From positions 1-5,447 of the forward strand of contig JAOULY010000162.1 of assembly GCA_029881775.1 (NCBI GenBank): a stretch of DNA of 5,447 bases, in the 5' to 3' direction. The notes below the pieces were generated by a model. That model worked only from the letters and a program-made list of their open reading frames with translations. It did not search any database and was not told the origin of the DNA. The position numbers were made by a program, and so were the translations under genes. Positions 1-5,399 of the stretch are shown here, one piece after another (positions within the stretch are counted from its first letter, which is position 1; the number at the start of each line of letters is the position of its first letter). This stretch comes from Gammaproteobacteria bacterium. Its GTDB lineage: Bacteria > Pseudomonadota > Gammaproteobacteria > UBA9214.

Positions 1-26
1 CGCCGCGGCCGTCCTGTTTTCCAGGC

Positions 27-59
27 AAAAAAATACCCGGGCGATATTCGCACCGGGTA
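27..59 (-). terminator. Distal intrinsic terminator (minus strand)
   Basis: On the minus strand a 7-bp stem (34-40 paired with 53-59) continues, after a one-base bulge at 52, into an inner GCGA/TCGC stem (41-44 with 48-51) around a TAT loop. It is followed by seven U residues (A-run at 27-33 on the plus strand). The strong stem plus U-tract is a classic Rho-independent terminator. It lies about 30 nt beyond another terminator, so it would act as a back-up for the gene at 148-972. Confidence 0.75.
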
Positions 60-89
60 ATAATTACGGAGAAGTTATAACCGGCTCGT

Positions 90-122
90 AAAAAATAGCC
101 CCCCACGAAACAACCGGGGGGC
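90..122 (-). terminator. Proximal intrinsic terminator of the His-rich PEP-CTERM gene
   Basis: A perfect 7-bp, all-G/C stem (98-104 with 116-122) closes an 11-nt loop. On the minus strand it is followed by UA and then a U-run (A-run at 90-95). It starts 26 nt after the stop codon of the minus-strand gene ending at 148, the expected position for that gene's main terminator. Confidence 0.85.
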
Positions 123-147
123 AATTTACGGAGTCGTTAAAATCTGT

Positions 148-972
148 TCATGAGCGCTTGCGTCGGGCGATACCCAGCAGCCCAAGCATGCCGGAACCCA
201 GCAGCCAGACACTGGCAGGCAGTGGCACTACCACGGGATCCACCAGGCGCCCGCCATAGAAATAGGCGCTTATTTCATCTGCAAAGCATTTATCTTCGTA
301 CTCACCTGTTTCGCAACCGCCTAACAGTCCCGTGACGCGCACTGCAAACTCATCCAGGATATCCTCGATGCTCAGCCCCGCTATAAGGAACTGCAGCGGA
401 TCCTGCGCATCACGCCCGAACACCGTGACGTCGTACATCGAAGGCTGGCCACGGCCACGGTTGAAGCGGGCATGCCAGCCATCCGGCAATTCAAAATCCG
501 GGCGCTTCAGTGCATCGCCGTAATGGCGGCCGCTATAGCCGTTGTGCTCGTTGTGTCCGCCTTCGTGTTCCTCGCCTTCGTGTTCATCACCTTCATGGCC
601 CTTTTCGTAATCACCATACCGATGACCGCCACCTATATGATCAATGCGTCCACACCACTCGCCGTGCATGTGCCCGCCCCAGAGACCCGGCCCACTATGC
701 CCCGTCAGCACGCCATCGCCAAGATTGAATGAGAAAGCTTCGATACCGGCATTCTCGCCCAGCAGTGACCGCAGGGCCGGTAACATATTTACAGTGACGC
801 TCAGCATGCCTTCTTCTGCATCATCCGAAATCGTGACGGAAAGATAGTCAACGCCGTCTTCAAACCGGTCTGACTGATCCAGAATGTAAGAAACTGATGC
901 GGCCTGGGCACAGGTTGCGAATAGCAGCGAAAGGCTTGCAGCAATAATCCTGGTTACATTTCTAATTATCAT
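148..972 (-). CDS. His-rich PEP-CTERM (VPLPA-type) sorting domain protein
   Basis: A 274-aa secreted protein. Residues 1-24 form a signal peptide (short basic start, hydrophobic core, AxA-type site at CAQA/A). The last 26 residues (249-274) are an exosortase sorting tail: VPLPASVWLL, a Gly-rich hydrophobic segment, then ARRKRS. By family knowledge such proteins are exported, cleaved at the tail by an exosortase/EpsH-type enzyme and released to the surface or matrix. The mature part has no domain I recognise. Residues 92-150 are striking, with 11 His among many Gly and Glu, including the degenerate run GHEGDEHEGEEHEGGHNEHNG-like segment at 125-145, which could bind metal (inference). Three Cys (107, 220, 230) could form a disulfide. 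The start is supported by AGAGG (minus strand, 980-984) 7 nt before ATG. It lies 55 nt downstream of the small gene at 1028-1267 and may be cotranscribed. Two terminators follow. Confidence 0.93.
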   Translation of the reverse strand: MIIRNVTRIIAASLSLLFATCAQAASVSYILDQSDRFEDGVDYLSVTISDDAEEGMLSVTVNMLPALRSLLGENAGIEAFSFNLGDGVLTGHSGPGLWGGHMHGEWCGRIDHIGGGHRYGDYEKGHEGDEHEGEEHEGGHNEHNGYSGRHYGDALKRPDFELPDGWHARFNRGRGQPSMYDVTVFGRDAQDPLQFLIAGLSIEDILDEFAVRVTGLLGGCETGEYEDKCFADEISAYFYGGRLVDPVVVPLPASVWLLGSGMLGLLGIARRKRS

Positions 973-1027
973 TTTCCCGCCTCTTCAGTTGGATGTTCAT
1001 ACGCAATTGACACATCCGAAATAATGA

Positions 1028-1267
1028 TTAGCCACCACGCACTGGCTTGACAACGCGTAACTCTTCACTTGGACGGTCGTCCAGGACGGGAGCATCGCCA
1101 GGCGCATGTTTAAAGCTGTCACGAATGGCGTCGAGCAGGCCTTTATAAGTTGAAAATGGTTTGCCGTTATCCTGATTACCCACGCGCTCGACCAGGCCGG
1201 CGATTTCATCGTCCTGACCATTTTTGTGCGTGACATGCCGGTATACCCGTACGATGTAACAGTCCAT
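1028..1267 (-). CDS. Small conserved-type hypothetical protein (79 aa)
   Basis: The frame encodes a 79-aa soluble protein beginning MDCYIVRVYRHV. It has no signal peptide or membrane segment. The N-terminal half (YIVRVYRH, then GLVERVG, then GKPFSTYKGLLDAI) resembles, from memory, a common type of small gammaproteobacterial protein with the pattern YxVRIYRR...GxVExVG...FxxxxELWxIL, whose function is unknown to me. The acidic/proline C-terminal third (DAPVLDDRPSEE) looks flexible. The frame stays open to an ATG at 1318, but I prefer the internal ATG at 1267 because AAGG (minus strand) sits 7 nt before it and the similarity starts there. The stop is TAA at 1028-1030. It precedes the PEP-CTERM gene on the same strand by 55 nt, with no terminator between, so an operon is possible. 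No clear sigma-70 promoter was found upstream. Confidence 0.72.
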   Translation of the reverse strand: MDCYIVRVYRHVTHKNGQDDEIAGLVERVGNQDNGKPFSTYKGLLDAIRDSFKHAPGDAPVLDDRPSEELRVVKPVRGG

Positions 1268-1484
1268 AACCTGACCTTTTATTGTGGTTTGGTTGTTGTT
1301 CTTTGCTGCGATGCTCAAACTCTAGCCAACCGTGACTTACAGATAACTTACGGATTGGAAATTAAATCGGTCTACCGGGATTGCTGCGCCGGATCGTCAG
1401 ACAAATCCGAAAAATGACAGCACATCACTGCATGCGGAATGCACAGCCGGAATATCCCGAACGGGACAAAGCAGGAAGCTGGAG

Positions 1485-1503
1485 AAAGGCGCCGTCAGGC
1501 GCC
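1485..1503 (-). terminator. Weak hairpin terminator behind the BTAD remnant
   Basis: The two 6-bp GGCGCC blocks (1488-1493 and 1498-1503) pair around a 4-nt loop. On the minus strand the hairpin is followed by UUUCUC. It begins 11 nt after the stop of the BTAD remnant at 1514-1708, so it is probably the old terminator of that gene. The short U-tract makes it weak. The 190 nt between it and the small gene (1268-1484) hold the leader of that gene and a small dyad (TCCCG AA CGGGA, about 1455-1466). I see nothing else there. Confidence 0.4.
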
Positions 1504-1513
1504 GTGGCAAATA

Positions 1514-1708
1514 CTAGCCGGCCTGTTGCCGGTAGTGAGGGAGGACAGAATGATAAATTGCCTGTGTTTCTTCAGTCGGCTGCAGGCCAAGCACGATACC
1601 CAGCACATGCACACACTGGCGATAACTGGCAATGGCTTCCGGTTGCCTGCCGACCCTGGCCAGGCACAGGATCAGGCGCTGATAAAATGTCTCGACATGG
1701 AGCCACGA
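1514..1708 (-). pseudogene. C-terminal remnant of a BTAD-type transcriptional regulator
   Basis: Read on the minus strand, this frame gives 64 residues ending in TAG at 1514-1516. They include VETFYQRLILCLARVGR, then QPEAIASYRQC, then LGIVLGLQPTEETQAIYHSV. This matches the end of the bacterial transcriptional activator domain (BTAD): a TPR-like helix pair 'aE.fYqrLm.cy.rlGr.aeAl..Yr.cr..L...LGi.Ps.et.alY..l' followed by a short tail. In gammaproteobacteria the BTAD often closes very large (often around 1000 aa) regulators with an ATPase/TPR core. Here everything upstream is missing: the frame hits TAA at 1709-1711, just before the conserved block, and there is no start codon or RBS. It therefore looks like the 3' stump of a deleted gene. 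The hairpin at 1485-1503 fits its original terminator. It is not expected to make a functional protein. Confidence 0.75.
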
Positions 1709-2018
1709 TTATTATCTTTATGTTTTTAAAGCGCTAATCAAATCCCTTCCGGCATTGGCCAATACCGCATTTGTAAAAATATCTTACAGTCGCGATTACA
1801 TGCCTCATGGACGCCAAATACAAAATCAAGATCAATCAATCGCTTGCCCGCCCTATTCTGCAAGAACCGGATCTGATTGAAATTTTTACAGAGCGTTTTT
1901 TACCAGCAAATCAAAGGAGTATGCTGAACGGGATGATTAAACCAAGATGGTGGCAGTGCCCCGCTATTCACACAGGCACTCCGAAACACTAAAAAGACAA
2001 CTGATATTGCGTCAGTCG
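1709..2018. other. Gene-poor stretch upstream of the BTAD stump
   Basis: No convincing gene lies in these roughly 310 nt. A 61-codon plus-strand frame (ATG at 1807, stop at 1990-1992) reads MDAKYKIKINQSLARP at its start, with a middle part FTERFLPANQRSMLNG. It has no Shine-Dalgarno sequence before the ATG and matches no family I know, so it may be chance or a decayed fragment. A perfect 10-bp palindrome, ATTGGCCAAT, lies at 1754-1763. I could not find the missing upstream part of the BTAD regulator in any minus-strand frame here. Confidence 0.4.
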
Positions 2019-2297
2019 TTAGCCCGATATCAAACGCCGGCAGCAGATGTGCATGTATTCGCGCTCGGCGGTATTCGTCAATTTGAGCAGTTGCCCGAGT
2101 GTCTCAATGTGTACATCACCGAACTCGAGCAACATCAGATGCAGGCAATCCTTGGCTTCAGCAAGATTTACTAATGGATCATGCATGGTTTTATCCGACA
2201 CTGGACACATACCCCCCGGTTCGTGCGCCACTGCCAGTACATTATTGTCTGACAGCCGTGGAACCTTACACTCGGATGGAAGCGAGCGTATTGACAT
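2019..2297 (-). CDS. Hypothetical protein, up to 92 aa
   Basis: This open minus-strand frame has protein-like composition in its C-terminal half (LVNLAEAKDCLHLMLLEFGD, then HIETLGQLLKL and TAEREYMHICCRRL). That half is predicted by eye to form two or three amphipathic helices with a CC pair near the end. No family is recognised. It has no signal peptide or membrane segment. The start is uncertain: the ATG at 2297 lacks a clear RBS, the ATG at 2210 follows a G-run directly, and the ATG at 2186 gives a 55-aa protein starting MHDPLVNLAEAK that covers the well-composed part. Overlapping plus-strand frames (for example 2047-2445) look less protein-like. It would be transcribed divergently from pap. 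It could equally be a decayed gene, since the neighbouring sequence is also degenerate. Confidence 0.4.
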   Translation of the reverse strand: MSIRSLPSECKVPRLSDNNVLAVAHEPGGMCPVSDKTMHDPLVNLAEAKDCLHLMLLEFGDVHIETLGQLLKLTNTAEREYMHICCRRLISG

Positions 2298-2380
2298 GGA
2301 TCAATACATTCAAACCCGGTTCCTGACAGGTTTAATTATTGCCTGCAAATCGGGGTACACTCAATACGAACACTTCAAGG

Positions 2381-2400
2381 TGTTGTTTTTAATTACAACA
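2381..2400. promoter_or_regulatory. Inverted repeat in the pap leader, possible operator/promoter
   Basis: TGTTGT (2381-2386) and ACAACA (2395-2400) form a perfect 6-bp dyad around an 8-nt A/T spacer, about 100 nt before the pap start. A weak sigma-70 match overlaps it: TTGTTT (2383-2388), then 17 nt, then AATACT (2406-2411). A regulator or RNA hairpin could act here, but both matches are modest and could be chance. Confidence 0.25.
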
Positions 2401-2481
2401 GCCGGAATACTCAAATCTCTATCGCGACTTCAGTGGGCCTGGTAACACGAATGCACACTGACACGTCCTGATCCAACAGCC

Positions 2482-2487
2482 AGGAGG
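2482..2487 (+). promoter_or_regulatory. Strong Shine-Dalgarno (AGGAGG) deciding the pap start
   Basis: AGGAGG lies 1 nt before the ATG at 2489 and 13 nt before the ATG at 2501. One nucleotide is too close for initiation at 2489. Thirteen is long but workable. The family N-terminus (MFE.AE.G..I) also begins at 2501, so that start is preferred. Confidence 0.6.
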
Positions 2488-2500
2488 CATGCTTAAACTG

Positions 2501-4060
2501 ATGTTCGAGGCAGCAGAAGTCGGCTCCAGTATTGCCAAAAGCGAATTCAGGAAACAGGTTCCGTTACTTCGCCATGAATTGCTTGTTTTGCAACAGGAAT
2601 TGCTCGAACTGGCTGAATTTCCCGTCATCGTCGTGTTCGCCGGGGTGGATGGCGCCGGCAAAGGACAGACCGTCAACCTGCTGAATGAATGGATGGACCC
2701 GCGCTGGATCGTCACCCGCGCCTACAACACACCCTCGGATGAAGAACGCGAGCGACCGGAATACTGGCGCTTCTGGCGGGACCTGCCACCCAAGGGCCGC
2801 ATCGGCCTGTTTCTCAGCTCATGGTATTCGCGTCCGGTTCTTGACAGGGTTTATGGCAACATCGAGCTGCCCCAGTTCGTCGATTGCCTCGACCGGATAG
2901 TCGCCTTCGAAAATACACTGACCGAAGAAGGCGCCGTACTTCTCAAATTCTGGATGCATCTCAGCAAGCCGGCGCAGAAGCGTCGCCTGAAAGCGCTGGA
3001 AAAAGACCCGTTAACCAGCTGGCGCGTTACCGACCGGGACTGGAAGCACTGGGAACTTTACGATGAATTTGTCGAAACTGCCGAGCGGGCCATTATGCGC
3101 ACCAGCACCGGCCGCGCTCCATGGACTATCGTTGAAGGCGAGGACCTCAATTACAGAAGCCTGATGGTCGGCACCATGATCAGGGACGCAATCCGGAAGC
3201 GTATTGACGACGCCCGCCGGACACAGGAAACGCTGCTGCAACCAGCCCCGGATAAACCGGATGCTTCTGCAGCTGAAGTCGCGCAGAAAACCGCTGGCGA
3301 TGGAGAAGCAAGCGTAAAGACAATACAGTCATCGCCACGCATCACGATACTCAGCAACCTGGACATGAGCAGGAGCATCAACAAGGGAGACTATCGCCAG
3401 AAGCTGATGGAAAACCAGGCCAGGCTCAGCAAGTTATGCCGTGAAGCATTCAAAAAGAAAGTCACGACCATTCTCGTGTTTGAAGGACCGGATGCAGCCG
3501 GCAAAGGCGGCGGGATCCGGCGAATCACGTCACCACTGGATGCAAGGAACTACCAGGTCCTGCCGTTCGCGGCACCGACAGACGAGGAAAGCGCACATCA
3601 CTACCTGTGGCGATTCTGGCGACACCTGTCACGCGCCGGACGCCTGACCATTTATGATCGAAGCTGGTACGGACGCGTACTTGTGGAGCGCGTGGAGGGT
3701 TTTGCCAGCGAGGAAACCTGGCGGCGCGCCTACGCCGAAATCAATGACTTCGAGGACCAGCTGATTGAAAGTGATATCGTGCTGGCGAAATTCTGGGTTC
3801 ATATCACCAAGGAAGAGCAACTGAACCGTTTCAAGTTACGCGAGAAGGTCCCCTACAAGCGCTGGAAACTGACCGAAGAAGACTGGCGCAACCGTGAAAA
3901 GTGGGGCCAGTACGAGATGGCAGTCCACGACATGGTACAACATACCAGCACAATCAATGCGCCGTGGACGCTGGTCGAGGGCAATGACAAGCGCTACGCC
4001 AGGATCAAGGTTATAGAAACCGTGTGCGAGCGCCTCGAATACAAGCTCTCTGAAAAATAA
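2501..4060 (+). CDS. pap: Polyphosphate:AMP phosphotransferase (class II, two-domain PPK2)
   Basis: This cytosolic enzyme transfers the terminal phosphate of polyphosphate to AMP, giving ADP. With adenylate kinase it can regenerate ATP from polyphosphate. From ATG 2501 it has 519 aa, the usual size for a fused double PPK2. Domain 1 (about 1-240) has Walker A GVDGAGKG (48-55) and the lid-like EYWRFWRDLPPKGR (87-100), but the Walker B position reads FLSSWYSR (104-111), with Leu-Ser where domain 2 has Asp-Arg. Domain 2 (about 282-519) is canonical: GPDAAGKG (329-336, Lys335), lid HYLWRFWRHL (367-376) and YDRSWYGR (385-392, Asp386). A low-complexity Ala/Glu/Pro/Lys linker spans about 241-281. A degenerate first domain is normal for class II enzymes, so catalysis is assigned to domain 2. 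An ATG at 2489 would add four residues (MLKL), but its spacing to AGGAGG is only 1 nt. The gene is monocistronic here, and no terminator is evident behind it. Confidence 0.96.
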   Translation: MFEAAEVGSSIAKSEFRKQVPLLRHELLVLQQELLELAEFPVIVVFAGVDGAGKGQTVNLLNEWMDPRWIVTRAYNTPSDEERERPEYWRFWRDLPPKGRIGLFLSSWYSRPVLDRVYGNIELPQFVDCLDRIVAFENTLTEEGAVLLKFWMHLSKPAQKRRLKALEKDPLTSWRVTDRDWKHWELYDEFVETAERAIMRTSTGRAPWTIVEGEDLNYRSLMVGTMIRDAIRKRIDDARRTQETLLQPAPDKPDASAAEVAQKTAGDGEASVKTIQSSPRITILSNLDMSRSINKGDYRQKLMENQARLSKLCREAFKKKVTTILVFEGPDAAGKGGGIRRITSPLDARNYQVLPFAAPTDEESAHHYLWRFWRHLSRAGRLTIYDRSWYGRVLVERVEGFASEETWRRAYAEINDFEDQLIESDIVLAKFWVHITKEEQLNRFKLREKVPYKRWKLTEEDWRNREKWGQYEMAVHDMVQHTSTINAPWTLVEGNDKRYARIKVIETVCERLEYKLSEK

Positions 4061-4401
4061 CCTGTAGTAGCCCAGAGCAGACCTGACAAACAGTTTCAGA
4101 TGGATATCCGGATCAGCTCAACCTGGTCATTCAGCTAACCGCCGTATAGAAATGTCTTGAAGACAAAAAACGACCCATTCGGACTGTTAGCCGTTTCTTA
4201 TATTAGAGATATACAACAGTCGGAAGACGACCCTAAACGGACCTTTGTGGTTACAACTCTCGCAATCCAGTTTCTCAATCTGTAAGTGATTAGTAAGGGG
4301 CGTGCTGTAATGTTCATGGCACTTACCCCTCTCTATTTGCTTGTACAGAAATTCTGACCGGCGAGTGTTAGATAACAAGAACCGCCACTTGGTGGATTAC
4401 A
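4061..4401. other. Intergenic stretch with dyads and a degenerate repeat pair
   Basis: No convincing gene was found. A 63-codon minus-strand frame (4187-4378) has no RBS and an unremarkable composition. Visible structure: a 13-nt odd palindrome TGTCTTGAAGACA (4153-4165) followed by an A-run; two imperfect copies of CGACCC-(3-4 nt)-CGGAC at 4171-4184 and 4228-4242, about 57 nt apart; and a bulged hairpin pairing AGGGG/GTGC (4296-4305) with GCAC/CCCCT (4319-4330). There is no obvious intrinsic terminator for pap with a T-run. Confidence 0.45.
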
Positions 4402-4440
4402 GGGCATATTTTGCGCTAATGCCCATCAGTGGCATATAAA
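4402..4440 (+). promoter_or_regulatory. Candidate promoter with overlapping dyad, upstream of PEP-CTERM gene
   Basis: TTGCGC (4411-4416), an 18-nt spacer and TATAAA (4435-4440) form a plausible sigma-70 promoter 28 nt before the ATG at 4468. GGGCAT (4402-4407) is the inverted complement of ATGCCC (4419-4424), and ATGCC (4419-4423) also pairs with GGCAT (4431-4435). Alternative dyads therefore overlap the -35 and spacer and could be an operator. CCACTTGGTGG just upstream (about 4385-4395) is a third dyad. Confidence 0.4.
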
Positions 4441-4467
4441 TAATCGTATATTTAACAGGGGATTAAC

Positions 4468-5157
4468 ATGAAAATAACACAATTGCTGGGCACACTATGC
4501 GCAGCGCTATGTACATTTACCACCTTGTCGGCTCAGGCGATCACTGTCCCCGTCGGGGTGAACCCTGGTGAGACCTATCAGTTGGTGTTCTTTACGGCAG
4601 GCACCACAGACGCGTTATCAACCAATATTGCTGACTACAATAGTTTCGTCCAGAGCGAGGCAGCGCTCAACCCCGCCTTGACAGGCACCGACATAGGTGT
4701 CACATACACCATCATTGGCAGCACTTCCTCTGTAAACGCAAACACGAACGCTGCAGTAACCGCGCCAGTATATCTAATCGACGGGTCCGCCCTGATAGCG
4801 ACAAGTTATAATGACTTTTGGGACGGGACAATAAGCCATCCCATAGACCAAGACCAGTACGGTGTCAGATATGTCAACACCTGCTGCTGGACAGGCACAC
4901 TACTCGATGGTACTGCTGCCCCAGGCCAGCCCCTTGGACTAGCAACGGGGAGCACCATCTTCGGCACTAATGGTGTTAGTAGTACCGACTCACAATGGAT
5001 AAATACTGGTGCGTTTGGTAACAAGAGTACTAAGCTTTCGGTGTACGCATTGTCGAGTGTTATTACTGCCCCTGTGCCGATTCCGGCCGCTGTGTGGTTG
5101 TTTGGATCAGGTCTGATTGGACTGATTGGGATTGCAAGGCGCAAGAAAGCTGCTTAA
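4468..5157 (+). CDS. PEP-CTERM (VPLPA-type) sorting domain protein
   Basis: A 229-aa exported protein. Residues 1-24 are a signal peptide ending SAQA. The last 27 residues (203-229) are the exosortase tail: VPIPAAVWLFGSG, a hydrophobic Gly/Ile/Leu segment, then ARRKKAA. The mature domain (about 25-200) reads YQLVFFTAGTTDALSTNIADYNSFV (37-61), PVYLIDGSALIA (100-111), DFWDG (116-120) and WTGTLLDG (141-148). From memory this is a recurrent exported domain in PEP-CTERM proteins ('YRLVFvTsgt.dAtStdI.dYN.FV'), with no known activity. The fold may be beta-rich and Ser/Thr/Asn-rich, consistent with an extracellular matrix role (inference). The RBS AGGGG (4457-4461) is 6 nt before ATG. It is monocistronic, with a promoter candidate upstream and a terminator 15 nt behind the stop. 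Apart from the tail it shares no similarity with the other PEP-CTERM protein of the window. No exosortase gene is nearby. Confidence 0.95.
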   Translation: MKITQLLGTLCAALCTFTTLSAQAITVPVGVNPGETYQLVFFTAGTTDALSTNIADYNSFVQSEAALNPALTGTDIGVTYTIIGSTSSVNANTNAAVTAPVYLIDGSALIATSYNDFWDGTISHPIDQDQYGVRYVNTCCWTGTLLDGTAAPGQPLGLATGSTIFGTNGVSSTDSQWINTGAFGNKSTKLSVYALSSVITAPVPIPAAVWLFGSGLIGLIGIARRKKAA

Positions 5158-5171
5158 CATTTTCATTCAAT

Positions 5172-5193
5172 AACGGCTCTTCGGGGCCGTTTT
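5172..5193 (+). terminator. Intrinsic terminator with UUCG tetraloop
   Basis: An 8-bp stem (5172-5179 with 5184-5191, one G-U pair) is capped by the extra-stable UUCG loop (5180-5183) and followed by a short U-run. It starts 15 nt after the stop of the PEP-CTERM gene and would end its transcript. Confidence 0.85.
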
Positions 5194-5205
5194 CAATTGG
5201 ATTAA

Positions 5206-5295
5206 AGTGCCGTAGCCCGGATGCAACGCAGTGGAATCCGGGGAGACGCTCCCGGATTACGTTTCACTCCATCCGGGCTACGGTTGTGGAACTGT
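5206..5295. repeat. BIME copy 1 (two inverted REP arms), first unit of a 90-bp tandem duplication
   Basis: Arm 1 (5212-5242) is a GTAG head followed by CCCGGAT/ATCCGGG pairing around a 13-nt loop. Arm 2 (5251-5281) is the mirror: CCCGGAT/ATCCGGG followed by CTAC. The arms have different loops, as in paired REP types, and are separated by an 8-nt spacer, GAGACGCT (5243-5250). The outer 12 nt (CGTAGCCCGGAT) are a perfect inverted repeat. GTAG-headed palindromes of this kind are the REP class mobilised by RAYT (REP-associated tyrosine) transposases; no RAYT gene is in the window. The position after a terminator is typical. Confidence 0.85.
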
Positions 5296-5385
5296 AGTGC
5301 CGTAGCCCGGATGCAACGCAGTGGAATCCGGGAAAACACCCCCGGATTACGTTTCACTCCATCCGGGCTACGGTTGTGGAACTGT
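5296..5385. repeat. BIME copy 2, second unit of the 90-bp tandem duplication
   Basis: This is an exact-length repeat of 5206-5295, with arms at 5302-5332 and 5341-5371. It matches copy 1 at 86 of 90 positions. All four differences are in the 8-nt spacer (AAAACACC at 5333-5340). A 5-nt start of a third unit (AGTGC, 5386-5390) follows before the sequence diverges, so the duplication included the 19-20 nt flank between BIMEs. Confidence 0.85.
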
Positions 5386-5399
5386 AGTGCGGGGGTGCT

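Noticed and set aside
472..847. Several plus-strand frames opposite the His-rich PEP-CTERM gene
   Set aside because: They are antisense shadows of a gene with a clear signal peptide, sorting tail and RBS. The hydrophobic run comes from the reverse of His/Glu-rich codons.
991..1017. GGATGT/ACATCC inverted repeat between the two minus-strand genes
   Set aside because: Only 6 bp with a 15-nt loop and no U-tract, so it is too weak to call a terminator or operator.
1381..1737. A 118-codon plus-strand frame over the BTAD stump
   Set aside because: Its sequence is unlike a natural protein, it has no RBS, and the opposite strand carries a recognisable BTAD C-terminus.
2291..2296. A perfect TTGACA -35 hexamer
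   Set aside because: No acceptable -10 occurs 15-19 nt downstream (the sequence there is ACCCGG), so it is probably chance.
2047..2445. A 132-codon plus-strand frame
   Set aside because: Ser/Cys/Arg-rich shadow composition with no RBS. The minus-strand frame at 2019-2297 is more protein-like, though also unproven.
4187..4378. A 63-codon minus-strand frame
   Set aside because: No RBS, no recognisable family, and it covers the degenerate repeat and a hairpin.
5206..5385. The tandem repeats as a CRISPR array
   Set aside because: The units are internally palindromic BIMEs with a 90-nt period and no unique 30-40 nt spacers, and no cas genes are present.
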